From Phytoseiulus persimilis (lineage: Eukaryota; Arthropoda; Arachnida; Mesostigmata; Phytoseiidae), in the NCBI GenBank assembly GCA_037576195.1, contig CM075102.1, positions 34,654,745 through 34,718,744 of the forward strand: DNA of 64,000 nt, written 5' to 3'. Made by a program: the position numbers and the translations under genes. Position 1 is the first letter of the stretch, and the number at the start of each line of letters is the position of its first letter. Below, piece after piece: positions 1 through 14,400 of this stretch. The notes under the pieces were generated by a model. The model was not told the origin of the DNA. It saw only the letters and a list, made by a program, of their open reading frames with translations, and did not search any database.

Positions 1-3000
1 GCAGTCCGTGAGGTGGAAAATCTCGTGTTCGCGATGCATCAAGTATTGAGGCGCGTCACAGGTACTTGTTGCGCAAAAGCTTCGCGGAAATTCCCGCTTC
101 ACGGATCACTCTTTCAAAAAGAGGCGTGCTGACGGCTTCAACTCGGGATGAATTTTAAGATCGCTTAGCGAACAGCAACATCCGAAACCCGTGTCGATAA
201 GCAGTGTTGCAATCCTTCGGGCCATGCACTCTCTCTCGACCGGACGGGTCTGGTTTTATCGAGTCGGAACAATCAGTTCCGACCTGTGGCCACTGAAACT
301 ATGCGTGAAACCATACAGGATTGAGTCCGGGCGGGCTGCGGAATTTAGAGACTCTTCATGTCGACGGGTCGATCGCATCAGCCCGAAGATCATGACCCGG
401 AGTTGGGGCCGTAAATCCTGGAGAGCATCGAACCGAATATCGAAGCGAACTCGAGCGATCGGGAGCACATAGCTCATCAGGAAACATGATGCCCCCGATG
501 CACAGACATGGACTTCCGCGGTGCATCCCATCGACTATGCGAACGAATTTCGCCTGGAGAGCCGTTTCCGGAACGGGAGCTGGCGACACTGCGTATTGAA
601 GGTCTCACTGGAGTCTCCAGTTTCGCCCCACGCAGCGAGTTTCCAGTCAACAACGTCCGAGCCCGGATACCAAACCACTCAATGGACCGAAGGAGAACGA
701 ACGAGCATCCGGAAACAACATTTCTGGGCACGTGAAGGACCTCAGAAACTCATAACCATGAGGATTGCATTCCGACAACGCCCAACATCCGCACCCACGA
801 AAACCAATCAAGCGATGCCTCTAATTCCCGCACCAGAATGGGAGACAAGAGCTGATCGACATGTCTTACAATGCCGTCCTGAGACGATCGCTGACTAGCA
901 AGTTCGGACGTTTCGAGTCGCGTAGCTTACTCCGCCGTCAAATCAAGGATACACCAACGAAATTGAGGAATCCAACCTACGCTGTTCTGGCCGGCCGAAA
1001 TTCGGGAAAGAAACCAAGTGTGAGCTCTTCGTCTACGACCGAGTGGGATCTTCAGAATCAGTTTGGAACTTCCAAATCATGGGTCCTCGAATTCCATACA
1101 CGTCACAGCAGAATACGCCATGTGTCGAAACTTCGCCGAAGGCGCACAGAACGACCCTGAATGTGATGTCATGCGGCGGACGCGGCCATGCAGATTTTCT
1201 CGGGAAAAGTGTCGCGTTCTCCCCGACGTCACGGCGGACGATGGCGACTGCATACGATCATTTAGCGAGCTTCAATTACCGGTTCTCATTTGCACTTCAT
1301 TGGGGAAAGGAAGAGAAAAACATCAGCTTGAAAGATGGAATACTGATTACGAGGATGCTACATCAAATGTTGGCAGATGACTCTCTCCGAATATCTCGCC
1401 TCAATGCCCCGGGGGATAGAACCCGACTTCAACCACCTGCTACCCGTGGCGAGTTTACGGTCGCTAGAGGCGGAGAAGATTTCTCGATTGAAAAAAGTCG
1501 ACTTTTTGTACCGGAAACCCGATCGACCGCTGACTGGGATAACCCTGGAGGAGGTTACTCGAAAACACGGTGTCGCTCGCACGTGAAAATCTCTCACCAT
1601 CATTCAGTCATCCTTATCATCTTTCGATCCTCGCTCTGGAGTCACATCACTGCTCATCGGGCGTATCGTGAGCTCCGATGCACGAACTGGAGGGTTTCGA
1701 GCACCCGTCGGAAGCCCGTGAGTGAAACACCTTATGATCACCGGCTTGGAGTTTCGGTTGAACGATCGAACTTTTCGCGCGGTGGGACGCCGGCTTGTGT
1801 GGTTCCGAGTCCACGTCGGTCGAGGACGTCGGACCCTTTCTCCTCCGACGGGAGAGGGACCATCGGAGAAGAGATGAAGCTTTCTCTCCACCACACTACG
1901 CTCATCTGTCCGGTAGACATCGATCGGTTCCCGGTGTTCCCGCTTGAAACTTTACTGTGTATCCATTTCGATATTTTCTCCAGTTTGCGGCAACCGCCTC
2001 CCGCAGGGGTTCCGAGTCTGTTGCTCTGATTCTGAATCCGCTGAATCGGCTGGGAGGATCGAGGCCTCCGTCAAGGGCGTTCCGCGGGAAAGATCTCACG
2101 TCTTCCCTTCGACACCCAGCGTCGCTCACCTCACATGAGGGCGATTCCTAATGGACGGTCCCATTGTGGAAGAGTAAAGACTACTTCTCGTCGGCCTCCA
2201 ACGGGCCCGCCGTCTGCTACCGGAATCACTCGGCGTACAGAACTGTTCTCGACCGAAGGATATTTCTGTTAATCGATGCACGCATGCTGAGACTCTGCGC
2301 GTTCGTGTAGGGGCGCGGACCGCCCGCGAGCTTTCTTCCCGAGTTTCCCTCAGATCGCTCCGTTCGATCCAAAAATACTCCATCAGCACTGGATTCGCCG
2401 CAACAACCCACATGAGATACTTTGCGGATGTGGAATCCTGCGCGTGATCAACAATAGATTTACTAGGCTTCACTGATTCGATGCCATCGCGAAGCGTCGA
2501 CCCTGACCGCCGAGCCACCGTTGCTTTTCGGTCACAAGGGTGGAACCTATTCCGGAACGAGACGTCCACGAAGAGAGCTGAAAGTCTCTCGCCGGTTTCG
2601 ATTCAAACGGGGGAACCGAGACGTTCCATCATACAAAAACACTCGAGCACGGTTTTGCGGCTACAATTCGTCTTCCTCGGGACGAAGGAACTCTCTTTGA
2701 TGATCTATGCGGTTCTGAGGGGTAAAACTGAATACACAATCCAAAATGAGCCGCTTTCGCCGACACGCGATCCCGCCCGCGGGAGTGCTCCCGCCTGAAA
2801 GGCCAGGCTTCGTGAAATTTATCGGACGGTTGAGATTATCGATCAAAGAATCAATTAATCAAAAAATCTATCAACCGACCGTGATGGCCCAGATCATACA
2901 GCGATGCTCGTCGGAAGAGATTATCCAGAGCAGAGGAAGGATCGATGGAAACGCCGAGGACGACGACCATAGTAGGGCTGATTGACACACTCGATGGGGG

Positions 3001-6000
3001 GGGGGGGGGCGCCGGTCCAGCAAATGACATACATCGAGCTTGGCTCTCCGATGATCCTTCTTATGGGGAATGAGGAGTACATCAGTCGGTCCCGGTGGCT
3101 GCGTTTCGAAGCCCTTCCTCAATGAGATCGCCATCGTTCCCTCATTCAGGTCAGGTCGGAGCAAGCAACGGACAACCAAACTCGACTGAGCAACGTCTTC
3201 ACTCGAATGTTAACGTATAGAGGTCCCGTGATCGTCTGCCTCTTCGGATGGTGATGCGCTGCTTGTACGCCAACTTGCGCGCTCGCTCGCACGCTCTTGC
3301 CCGGGCGTCTCCTTCTCACACCGAGCGCACTAAACGCAAATTGGCCTGCAGCCTTCTTATCGTGACTATCTCGTCCTGATTGCGGCTGTGCACCCTGATG
3401 ACTCGGCCCGAGACTTCGAAGCGCAAGCCCGGCGCAGCGTCTTGGTCTGGCTTGCCCCAATTTCGGGCTCTGGGCCGCAATACGAGATGCTCACAACATC
3501 CATTAACCGAACGACTGAAACTCCAAAGCAGAGCGAACTTTTGAGAATCGTAGGATTCCGATAGCCGTTTCGATACGCCATCAGGAGTCGTGTGTTGGTC
3601 GGCGATTCCGCTGCTGTTCCTTTCACGAGAGTTGTTATACTGAGCGTGGGTTCCGGCGAGCAAGTCCGGCCCGGTGTTTGAAGCCGAGAACGAACTCCGA
3701 CATTCGACGCCCACGTAGATGGGAACTAGTTGGTAGTTGCGCTTGCATACGCCGCCGGTTTGCGAGCACATTCATATCTTTCGCACGTGCCTCGCGACAT
3801 GTTCCAAACTTCGCGGAGTTGAGTGTTTCTCCTTGTTAGTGGAAACGAATCTCAGAGTGGAAATCACGGAGAACTCATGACGAACGGTCGAATTCCCTTC
3901 AGAGGTTTGAACGTCGGTCGCTCGCAACCCGAATCAGGCCATGCTGGACTGGGACCTACCGGTTGACGATCTGGACGGCCTTCGAATGTAGGTTATGTAA
4001 GCGATGCGGAAGACGCCGATGAAAGATGTAACCGTGCAGCACTTTTGGAGAACCCCATAAAAAAGACACGTGACAGACTAATCAATCGGCCGGCCCACCG
4101 GAACAGATTTCTTCCGTTGTCCCGGCGGCTCGCTCGTTCGCCTCGACAAGAAGTTACCGCCGCCCACTTTACTTTTGTTGTTGACTCCAGGGCTTGTCTT
4201 GCGACGCGGAACAACCGAGAACACCATCTTTCCGACCACGAGGGCAGCTGCTGCACTGCCACTGGGACCGCCAGGCTTGCCCATTTCTGACGGAGTCTCC
4301 GATTAGGAGACCGTAGAGGTATCAAAAAGCTTTTGCCAAAGCAGCCAGGATAGAGCATCCAGATGTAAGTACGTACTACCGCCTGACCCAATTGACTGAG
4401 GAGCTACCTGGTCACCCAATCAATACAGCTACATCAGTGTTCGTACCTATCGGCGGGGGAGGGTAAATGAAACGGCAGTTCGGCGAATTCCACGTGCACT
4501 GTGGGGACGAGGCCATGATGTACTTCGAAGTAGAAATCACTCGCGGAAATCACTTTGAAGTCCTCACGCGAGCATCCTCCTTCGGTTTGGAAGCTCGGGA
4601 TTTCCGAGCAGCAAAGATGCTGGAACGTCGTCCGAACTCTAATCTGGCTGGAGGAGAGTTTCTCCCTTTGAGTTTGAACAGGATTGTTCTCAAGGACCAA
4701 ATCCTCTTTGAGGGCGGCCGTCCGTTGTCCACATCGAGAGCTCCGAAGCTCAGCAGAATTCGATTCATCAGAGGGCTCTTCCTCGCCCATAAACTTGAAC
4801 AAAAAAAAGAGGATCAAATAGGCAAGTTGGGGCATCCTCAGCTTATTCCCCCAAGTTGTCAACCCGGAGGAATCAGGGAGCCAGTTCCTCCAGACTTGAG
4901 AGAGCCCTCCCGCCCGATGTTATCAGACGCGGAAGCTTTCTGAAGAGCTCGGTAAAACGAGACGCTCCGGAACCCGCTCGCCGCAGCTGTTGGGCGAAAT
5001 CTATTCTCTTCTAGGTGACGGCATCGCCTGCTTGCGGAACGCTCTGAGTGGAAATCCTTGCGCCGAAGATGGACCACTTCACTGAAGAGTCGGCACCGCT
5101 CCGCGGCCGAGGCTCCGCGAGTCAGGCGGAAGAAATTTGTGGCCACCATCGGAGGAAAATGCTGAATCCAGCGACTCGACGAGCGGGACATCCAGATTTG
5201 TTGCCTGCAGCTAACCGTGCAGAGAGCCAGAGTTGTCATCAAGCCTCAAAATGTCTACTCTATGAAGTTTAACCGGGCGGAAGAGACTTGTGGTCGCCGA
5301 TATCACTTCTGGACTTCCGCCTTCGTCGTTGCGGGTTGAAGACGGCGTGGAGCAGAAATGGCGGAGAGATAGGCCGTCAGATGTCGCGCGACAGTTCGCC
5401 GCTCCATGCTTGCGGCGCATGTTTCAAAAGACGCAGACTCTGTCCTTAAGTTGAATAATGAGCGAATTAAAGCGGATGATTCGTGCCCTATCTGCTGCCG
5501 GATGGAATGCGAGCGCGCTCTTGTTGCAATAACATAGCTTCGCCCCAGCGTCTGGGCGCTCCAATGGATTTAGCCTTTTCTCCAAGTCGACTCGGGTGCC
5601 CCCGCCACGAGGATGCCTCAACTTCGGCTCGAGGAATCCGGACGCTGAGCGCTCGTCAGCCGGGAGCTCGAGTGCAAGCTCGAGAGAAGTCACTCGGAGT
5701 CTCGTTGCATGTCTGACTCGGGATGAACTTGGGTGAGATGTCGCGGCAAACAGCACGCACCCGAACGTAACCGAAGGCTTCTTGGCCTGCTCCTCCGCTG
5801 AACCGGGACCGATACCGTGTCCTGCCCTGTATCCTTGGCCCGTCCACTCGGAGAATGCTGAGTTGGTGTTATGCAGAAGCAGGGACGACGATGACGACGA
5901 CCGAAACGGAAGAGTCGGGCCATTACATATTCTGTCTAGTCTTGCTATCTCCGCAGTATGTCTCGAGTGCTTGCTCGCTTCTTGCCTCCAGCTGCCAACG

Positions 6001-8059
6001 CCCCGCAGCCGTTACGATTGCTTCGGTAAGCACCGAGGCAAAACGGCTTCTGTGTTTCGGGAAGCCGTCGTTTCTGCTACTGCATTTGCCGTTCCGTTTT
6101 TGCCACATCGAAGAGATGCACTCTTTGGAAGAAATCGACACGATACTTTCCCGATTTATGGTTCTTCTCTTTCCGATTGAGCGGAGCGTTTCTGTGCCCA
6201 GACGGCCATTCATGAATGCTCATTGAAAGGGAGTGCTCGAGCGGGGAATGAAATCTCGAATGTACATGAACGGAGCTTCCAAACTTCAGGGTCTCCGAAC
6301 GAAACTCATGTTCTTCGTGCGATTCGAAGCCCGCATGTCATGCCCAAGTATGGAAGTTTTCAGCACGAAATACAGGGGAGCATCCGAGGTGTGAATCATG
6401 ACGACGTATTCCATTGGACTCTTACAACACCGTTCTGGTCATGTTTGATAATGGTTATGGACTCTTCCCTGCTTGAGCTCCTCTCCATCTGGGCTGTTTC
6501 CCCCGGAATGGGAGACTAGGAAAAATAATTCACGACGGCAGAGCAAGTTTCCGTTGCGAATATTGGGGGGAGCCCAATCAAATATTTCGATATCGTTCTC
6601 TTCTCTCTGGGCGGACAATGACTGATGAAATTCTTGTTACGAGGCATTCGCACAAGACCCTGGCGCCGTTGATCCTTACGGGGAGCAACTCGGCCGACTT
6701 CCGGAGGACTACGGTGGCGATGGAACGAACGAACACAATCACAGAGGAACCTCGATTATACAGAGCGGCGAAAAACTGTGTGTGAAACGATGGGAAATTG
6801 TTCCGACGAAAAGTTTTCCGGGTTCGGCTTCCCTCAGCAGGTGCGGGTCGATTGAACCGAGGACGAGATTTTTTCAACAGATCAGTGATTTTTGTGATGC
6901 TCAAGCGATCGGTCGTCGATCTCGAGCTCTGAGCGGATCCTCGCCATTTCTTCAGCCGAATGTGGGGAATCTTTTGCTGCAACCAATGAAATCAGTGAGA
7001 ACTCTATTGGTTCACGTGTGACGTTTCACGCGCAGTTTTTTGAAAAAGCTGGAAAAAATAGACATTCTTCGAGGCTCTCTGGAAAATTGGATTTCTGACC
7101 GATTCACGCGGATGTTCTTCAGCGAGTTATGGCCGAATGGAAGGAGGGTAACGAAATTCCCGATTCACGTTGTCCACCCTGTATAATCGAATTCGCCTCG
7201 GAGAGGTTGATTAACATCTCACCCATCGACACCATGCCTGCCACTGATTGTTGATCAACAGTCAAAACTTGTTGAGGTGAAGTCTACATGGCTGATGTTC
7301 AGAAGTCGAGAGTTCATACAGTCGAGGTCCACTTTGTCGGAGTTAGACTGAGCGCCTTGCAAGGAAATTGAAGGAGATCATCGTGCGTCGCGCAGCCACG
7401 ATTCCTGACTACTCGGCTCACGAGTTCACTTCTGTCTTTGCTCGAAAGAGCGGTTCTCTGCTTCCACTTCTTCCTATAAACAGACACCTAATGTTGATTT
7501 GAAGTAGAAGCCGGCACTCTCTATCACCGAGCAGCGTGGGAGTAATGGGAGGCCAGTAGGTTCAGCTTAGGTGGGCGGATGATGAGCGCACAGTCGACAG
7601 AGGGGTTGAGAGATAAACGAGTATGTCCGCCTATGGGAGCGAAAACACTAAAATGGATATTTTATGCTCAGATTTCTTCTCTTGTCACGGGATTGCAGAA
7701 GTCGGTACACCAGCTGGTGTAACTCCGATCTCCTGAATGCTTCCCTTCCTGAGCCAATCCCGTTACCGAACGCGGCTGATGCCACCAGAAAGGATTACAC
7801 AGAGCTGCCATCTGATTGCCGTTCTCCTCGATGTTTTCCCATGGAAGCGACGACTAATCTCATGTCTAACTGGACAGAACTGTTCTTGCTGTTAATTGGG
7901 ATGATCTGGATGGCTTGATCAAACGCAACTTTTCGCGGCTCAGGCCTGTATCTCTCAGCTGTGACAGGGCAAGGTTGGTCACGAGCTGTGCGGAAATACC
8001 AGTCTCGTTTTCTTGCCAGCGCAGAGAGACTTCGCACCTGGGTTTGTCACACCCTAGAG
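1..8059. other. Region without a supported gene
   Basis: I recognise no gene here. Several open frames overlap on both strands, the longest being a 328-codon plus-strand frame at 1043..2029. Its composition is irregular, it matches no family I know, and other frames are open across the same bases. A 69-codon plus-strand frame at 1377..1586 reads more like protein (PRGIEPDFNHLLPV, EEVTRKHG) but has no clear splice partners. A 14-base G run lies at 2996..3009. The stretch may be intergenic sequence, introns of a gene outside the window, or decayed repeats. Confidence 0.5.
2996..3009. repeat. Homopolymer G run (14 bases)
   Basis: There are fourteen consecutive G residues on the plus strand, read directly from the sequence. 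Runs like this vary in length in populations and are prone to sequencing error. Confidence 0.9.
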
Positions 8060-8121
8060 CAGAGGTCGTCAAACTGTGTGTCGCGACACTCCAGGGTGCC
8101 GAGGGTGTCGCGGGGTGCCGA
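8060..8121 (+). repeat. Left terminal inverted repeat of the hAT-like MITE
   Basis: This arm begins CAGAGGTCGTCAAACT. It then carries a GC-rich tract with repeated GGGTG(C/T)CG words that pairs imperfectly with the right arm. Confidence 0.8.
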
Positions 8122-8412
8122 GGGGCAAAGAGTGTTCGAAGGCTTCAATGTTGACTCGAGTGTGGTTTTGGGCGCCTTGAAGACTCTCTACGTTTCTATC
8201 CATTCGAGAGAGAGCGCTCCTCAGAACGCTTCCAAAGTAGACCGCATCGGATTCCTAAATTTCGGAATCATCGGAGCGGTACCGAGGGGTGACGTCGACC
8301 GAGGTCTTTCTTCATTCTGACAAAACTTCGGTGATGATTCCGCCATACTTCCCGGGACTCCATGCGGATGATTGCGAGGTCGATCTGACCATACTTTTTA
8401 GGTGCCAAAGAG

Positions 8413-8469
8413 CCGCGGCACCCCTCGACACCCTGGGGTGTCGATGTCGGAAAAGTTTGACGACCTCTG
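8413..8469 (-). repeat. Right terminal inverted repeat of the hAT-like MITE
   Basis: Read on the minus strand it begins with the same 16 bases as the left arm, then diverges for about a dozen bases, and realigns at ACACCCCAGGGTGTCG. Confidence 0.8.
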
Positions 8470-11400
8470 CCCTAGGGTATGTTTCAAAAATTGTACTCGA
8501 AAAAAATTAGGAAAGCGTTTCCTGCGAATTGAGCCAATATTGCCGTACCGCCGCGTTCTCCAAGTTAATTTGCAAAAGTAAACTTAGGGAGATGAGAATA
8601 GCTCGTACTCTTACAGCCGCCCGCCGGGACAGCGTCTGCGTTGTTCGTAGTGAGAAAAGCTGTTTTCTACTTCGACTAAGTTCATTCTTCGCCAAGAGTG
8701 ACAGCTCAGGAGAACTCAGGCGAGAAAATCAACGGAACGGAGTGAAACTTCATGAGCCTCTGCGCACGAACCGAACTCGGTGGCGACAGGCCACTCAGGC
8801 TCGGATGTAAGATTCCCGCGGCGCGATCTAAATCTTCAGTGCGCTGTTCCGACCGAGGGCTCGCCAACGCCGCTATGTCAATCTGTCAACAGCATCCTCC
8901 TAAGAGCAAACCAATAGCGTTTCCAGCATTTCCTCCCACAAGTAAATTAGTCAAGAACTCGTACGTGTACACGATGAGCTCACCCAGCGACCTGAAGTTT
9001 TTCCCCTTCGTCCTCACTGCTCAGGATTGAGCCCGTGCCGATCCGTCTGAAGTGGGGGCGCAATCTGACATGATTCGTATCGGCCATCGACGTGAAATTC
9101 GTCCAATTTGTGCGTATTTTACCTCATGGCGTTTTCATACTTCTGAAGAACTCCGAGACACCACGACTAGGAGGTAAACACTACCCACTAAGCGAGAACA
9201 AGGATTGAAACTCATCTGCGCACCGAGTCCAGACCTTGATTAAATGTCCACATGGCAAGAAACATGGTCTCTCACGGAGTTCGCGTCTTGTGGCTCATTC
9301 CCGCGTAACAAAACAGCGGATTCTGGCATGTCTTACGGCTTTCGTGACAGCTGTGACGGGGAATGCGCCTGCTTGAATATCCTGTCTGAATCCGTGCTCA
9401 CCCGCATTTGCATGAGTTCCGAAGCCAGAGGTAAATATAGCGCCATTTCGTGAGAGGCTTCCACGGATTGTACGCCGTAATCTAGTCTACCTGCGCGCAG
9501 ACACTTCGCTTGGATGTGATTTCAGAGCCGGTCAGAAAACTCTCTCTTTCACTGCCTCATTGTTGAATGATTGTTGGAATTCTAGGAAAGTCTGACTGTC
9601 TCGGTCCTGACGGAATCATCGTGTACACCGTCAGATTTGTCCTTCCTCACTCCGAAGCGGCGAAAGGTGCAATGAGGTGAAAGGCATTATGAAAATAGTC
9701 CTCGCTCGGGAGCTCGTAAGAATTTCGAATCATCCGTTGTCAACAGTATATCATTGTGGCTGTTGGAGCCGAAGCACGGACATGCGCCCTGCAACACTGC
9801 TCTTAGGGAACGAGCATGGCCTAGGCCTGGTAATTTTCCCAGTATGATGGTGGGACGTGCACGTGCTTGTGGCGATCATGGCCAGACATCGCTGCCGGAA
9901 TCCTCCCCAATAAAGAGTCGCCATCAAAATAGAAGTAGCGGAAGGTCGCGAGCAGGACCTCGATAACACAATCGAAACCTCAGTTGCTCATCTTGCTCCG
10001 ATCACCAGCGCTTCGAATGCCGCCTTTTCGTCAACCTTCTTCCGAGTCCATCCCTCGCGTCTCCCGTGTTCCGGGAAGTTCGGGCCTTTTGAGAGATCCG
10101 CCAACGAAACTCTGATTCAATATCCGCCTCGTAGCGCGGGGCAATCCGCTTCATCGCCGAGGTTTAAAAATTGTTGAACAATTTGAGGAAGGAGTGCCAA
10201 AAATAAAGCGAACAGCATTGTTCATCCGGAATTTCGCAGTGAATAATACAATGAGAAGAATATTCAAAAGCTGAGAGGGCTCAACAAATGTCCCGTTACA
10301 CGCGGGTAATATGACCAGTTACAAGAACGCTGCAAGAGAAGACCGGCCGAGATCAAAAAGCGTATTCATCCGAGACTCTTCTAGTACGAGAGAGAGTGTT
10401 GGCTTAGCTCGATTCTAAACAAGGACACGCGTGGGCTTGATTGAAACTGCCTGACTGTAGGGATTATGTTCTTGCAGGCCGCCGGGGGTACGTTCCCAAT
10501 GTCTCGGATTATCCGTCACGGTATGAGCGTGTGGAGGTACGGAACCAATTACTGTTATTAAAAGAAATGCTGCGACCATCTGGGCGCCTCGGAAGAAGTC
10601 TCAATACATCACCGCCCTTCTTCCGAGGCTATTCGAAAGCGAGTTGTACTCACAAGGCACGACTAATCCCCGTCGGTACGATGCTTTCACTCTTGCAGGA
10701 AACGTCCAATGACTGAATTGCGCTGCGGTACACGCTTCACGGTCGTGTTCAGGAACTTGTCCTTCATGCACTGTCATTGTTACGAACAACCCGCGATCTC
10801 AACTGGCTGAGAATGGCGTACCTGCTTGAATATCGCGGCGCTGAAGAGTAGCATTCCCTATTCAAAAGCGCCGCGAATACAACTACTCTCAGTAAACACG
10901 AGGCTCGTCACGTGATCCGCGGCATTTTCGCGTTTTCATTGGAGCAAAAGATGAGCTACGCTCCCCGGATACTTTTATAATCGAGGCGTGTGGTTCAGCG
11001 ACGTCGACTCAAAGAATCAAAACCCACTCAGTTTCGGTAGACATCTGGACTTATAACTGTCGATGGGGTCGATGGCAGAACGTTGTTCCAAAGCCGCGTC
11101 GGAGTCACATGCCTGGAAACGTTTGTTACTGGTTCCGCCAATCCGACAAATGTCCCGATGAGGAAGCTACAACGAGATTTCGTAAACAACTGCGAGTGCT
11201 CTGAACCTGACAGGTTAATATCGTTCTGTCAGAGTACGACTGGGAGTAAACGCGAATACTCCGCTCCGGGCTATAATGCACGCGATTCCGACGTAAACAA
11301 GGACGCGTTTTATCGACATGTGTGAGGCGAAGCCGCATGGAGAGCTCACAAGCAACCAGACAGACAAAAGAACATATAGGTCGGACTCAGCCCAGAATGA

Positions 11401-14400
11401 ACGTTTCGTTTATGGACCCCCGTGCGCCACATACATCTACTGCTGCTTAGCTAACGTTTTCTTACAGGAGCAAGCAAACCGTGGTATTCACATGGCTCTA
11501 AGTACTTCCGTTGGTCATCGGTCCAACAACCAGACAGGAGACGGAAACGACTGCACTCAGGCCGAGCAATCCTCGTTAACCAAGCGTGCCAGTCGGCTAG
11601 CAGTGGGAACCTCTGCACGCCCCGAATACTGTTCTGACAAGCGAAAACAGTGCTCCTCCTGACGTTTTCCCCAGCTCCCGAACTCGACAGGACCCGGTTC
11701 CCACGCATTCCACGACATCTGCGGCTCTCTGGCGGATATGAGTCCGCACTGCAGTTCTGTGGCGCTTGAAGCACCCGCGAACGGTCGCACCCTGTGCTCT
11801 CGAGAACAGTCCGGCTCCGGAGGGTGCAGTTTGGGAAAGAGAGACTCTTCCGAAATGTGGGCACAATCAGAGAAGAACGGCGGAGTTTTTTTTCCCGGAA
11901 TTTCAATAACATCACCGGACAGGCTCATGGCCCGAGGGAGAAATTTGCTCTCGTTGTCTCGAGGATTCACACACTCATCTCAGTAAGGACCAGCAACCAG
12001 GACGGAACTCCTTCGCTGGGACACTCCTCGGAATTAATCCTGGGATGTATTCCCTCGTCCTCGCTTGCATCTATCGTGAAGATCGTCACTCAGAGTGCCC
12101 TAGGTTAAAGCCAGATCCAGCTGGGATTTGCTGACACAACCTTGTCGTCCCTGTGAGGGTCATTTCGGAGCGTTCTTAGAGCAGGAGCCATTTTTGCGAT
12201 CACGCGCCTTCTCCTCGGGGGAACAGGACCGGAGAGGGGGGTCGAGAGAAAGCTACAGGGCGGATGCTCGTGCAAGTTTTTAGATCTAAACGGAAATCCG
12301 TCTCTCCGAACCACCGACGCATTCGACGAACACAACAAATGCATTTGACAAACAGTGAGACTCTAACCGGCTTTGCCTAGGAGCTCCGATAGTGCGACTC
12401 ACGTGGATTCGAGACCGGAGATTTGTGAGCTTTCTATGGTTTTACCCTTCTTATAAGCCGCGTAGGGCTGTGGTCTGGTTGGATTAGACGCAAAACGAGG
12501 AGTGTTGAACAATTTGTGTGAGGATTCCGACGTCAACGCGGATGAGCGAGCCTCTGCGGTCATCACATGCGGCAGGGCTGCGGATAATCGAGGCTGACGA
12601 TTTCCAATTCAGTGATGACCAACCTTTTTGTCAAACACCCAACATGCGCGTATGTCGCGGAATCTTTTTTCGCCGTGTGCATGGGATCCCCTGCTGCGGG
12701 GAACCGCTGCGACTTATGTTCTGATTTGTATCAAAAACTGGAACAGGAATGACGGCTGACTTACAAATTCACGAGAGGAGCCTTGTTCAGTCTTCAATTG
12801 AGATGATAGAGTCACCTGCAGACCGGTCCGCAACCTTCCTCTCGGCGCGACAGAACTCGTAGTGTGATGATCAGGGTAATCGAACATCTGGCCCCACCTG
12901 CTCATTTCGTTCCGAGACTCTCAACAGCCGAGCATCGAAATGCCGCGCCTCGCAACAGATACGCCCACTGATACCACCCACAGCGTTCTTGCGGAGTCCT
13001 CGATTTGCATCATCCCTCATGGCAGTCTGAAAGTGCTTGTAACAACCAGAGCCTACAGGCAAGGCTTCCCAACCAACCTTTCAGGAAAAAAAGGACACGT
13101 GCGCAACTAACATTAATCCCGACGCCTCGGCAAGTCACTCACTCAACTGAGATCGTTGTGATCGGCCCTACTCCTCAGAGTCAGTGAACGCGCTCAGCAA
13201 TATCTTCGAGGAAACCGCGTGACGATGATGCCCGAGGACGAGCTCACAAGACAGAACCATCTGAGAGCAACCAGGAGCGGGACTAGCTCGAGCTACGAGG
13301 TAGTCAGTGCGTCGCCTCGACTTCAACGTCGCTCGAAGTGCGATGCCTGCTGGAATCTGAGAACAGTCTTTCGTGAAACGGTTCCTGAGGCAGCGAGGGG
13401 GTCAGGGGACGATATCGGAGCGGTTTCGGAAGGAATCATGCCAGTTTGTTGGATTCATTGACATGCCTCCAGAATATCCTCTACGGACACCGAAAAAAAC
13501 CGACAGTTGAGGATTCCCACAGGCCTGGCAACATTGAGCAGGAGCAAAACAGCGGAGAGTTTGCTGAGGGGAGAGGAGGTGGGGGCTAACACATGCGTCT
13601 CTCCCGAGCGGTTGACCATTATGCAGCTGCCCAGAGCGCAAGTTGGTTTGTTGCCTGGATGAAAGATTTCATTAGATGCACTGGACTCAATTGTGAGCGT
13701 TATCAGCTCGAACGTTGAACCAGACACATGGAAGTGTTGTCAAGTCGAAACGTTCTTCCCCTTAGGCGGTGCGCCGTGATCCCACGCGACCCATTGGCGC
13801 GCTATCGGGTCAATACGTTGGAGATCCAAATCGCGGAAATGAGAAATTCCTCGAATGTTGCCTGCCCATGTGGGGACGAAGAATCGGAGTAAAAAGGAGC
13901 TGAATGAAAATGCCAACGAATTATTGTTTGTTTAAGATGGGCTCTAAATGATGGCAAGGTCCTGGTGTCGCATTTGCTTCTACACTACGCGTGGACTTTT
14001 CTGAGAGCGTGACGAAAAACGCTGATCCGTCTGCTCCCTCGTCATGATAATTCACAAAGCTGCTCGCCTGTCAGACTGTTACGCTCGCCGGAGCACGCGA
14101 CTTCGACATCCGACTCAGCGGCGATGCAGCGTCAGCTTGACATTGGCAGGGGAAGTGAATATCTTTCATTGCTGAGGGCTGAAAACAGGATACTGTTAGC
14201 CCGTCGCAAAGCCGTTTCCCGCGACGTTCGTAACGATCTTTTCTGAGTTTTCCCTGAAGTCGCCGGCTTAGTCCCGAACAGTTTTTCTCAGCGAAACGTG
14301 AACGCCGGATCCTCCCGCGAGTCTGTCGACGTGCCGAATGGCGGCAGGGGGAGGTGGGAAAACCCGGTCACCGCCGATCCAAAGAGAGGTGCGGCGGAGG

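Larger units (their letters stand above)
8060..8469. mobile_element. Non-autonomous hAT-like DNA transposon (MITE), 410 bp
   Basis: The left end starts CAGAGGTCGTCAAACT. The right end, read on the opposite strand from 8469, starts with the same 16 bases. Beyond these, both arms continue with similar GC-rich sequence containing CCAGGGTG and GGGGTGCCG motifs, so the inverted repeats are about 60 bp long. The flanks are CCCTAGAG on the left and CCCTAGGG on the right, an 8 bp target duplication with one mismatch. A CAG...CTG terminus with an 8 bp duplication is the hallmark of the hAT superfamily. At 410 bp the element cannot encode a transposase, and no open frame inside it resembles one, so it would depend on an enzyme supplied elsewhere. 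The near-perfect duplication suggests a fairly recent insertion. Confidence 0.88.

Noticed and set aside
1043-2029. 328-codon plus-strand open frame near the window start
   Set aside because: No domain, irregular composition, overlapping open frames in other phases, and no clear start or splice context.
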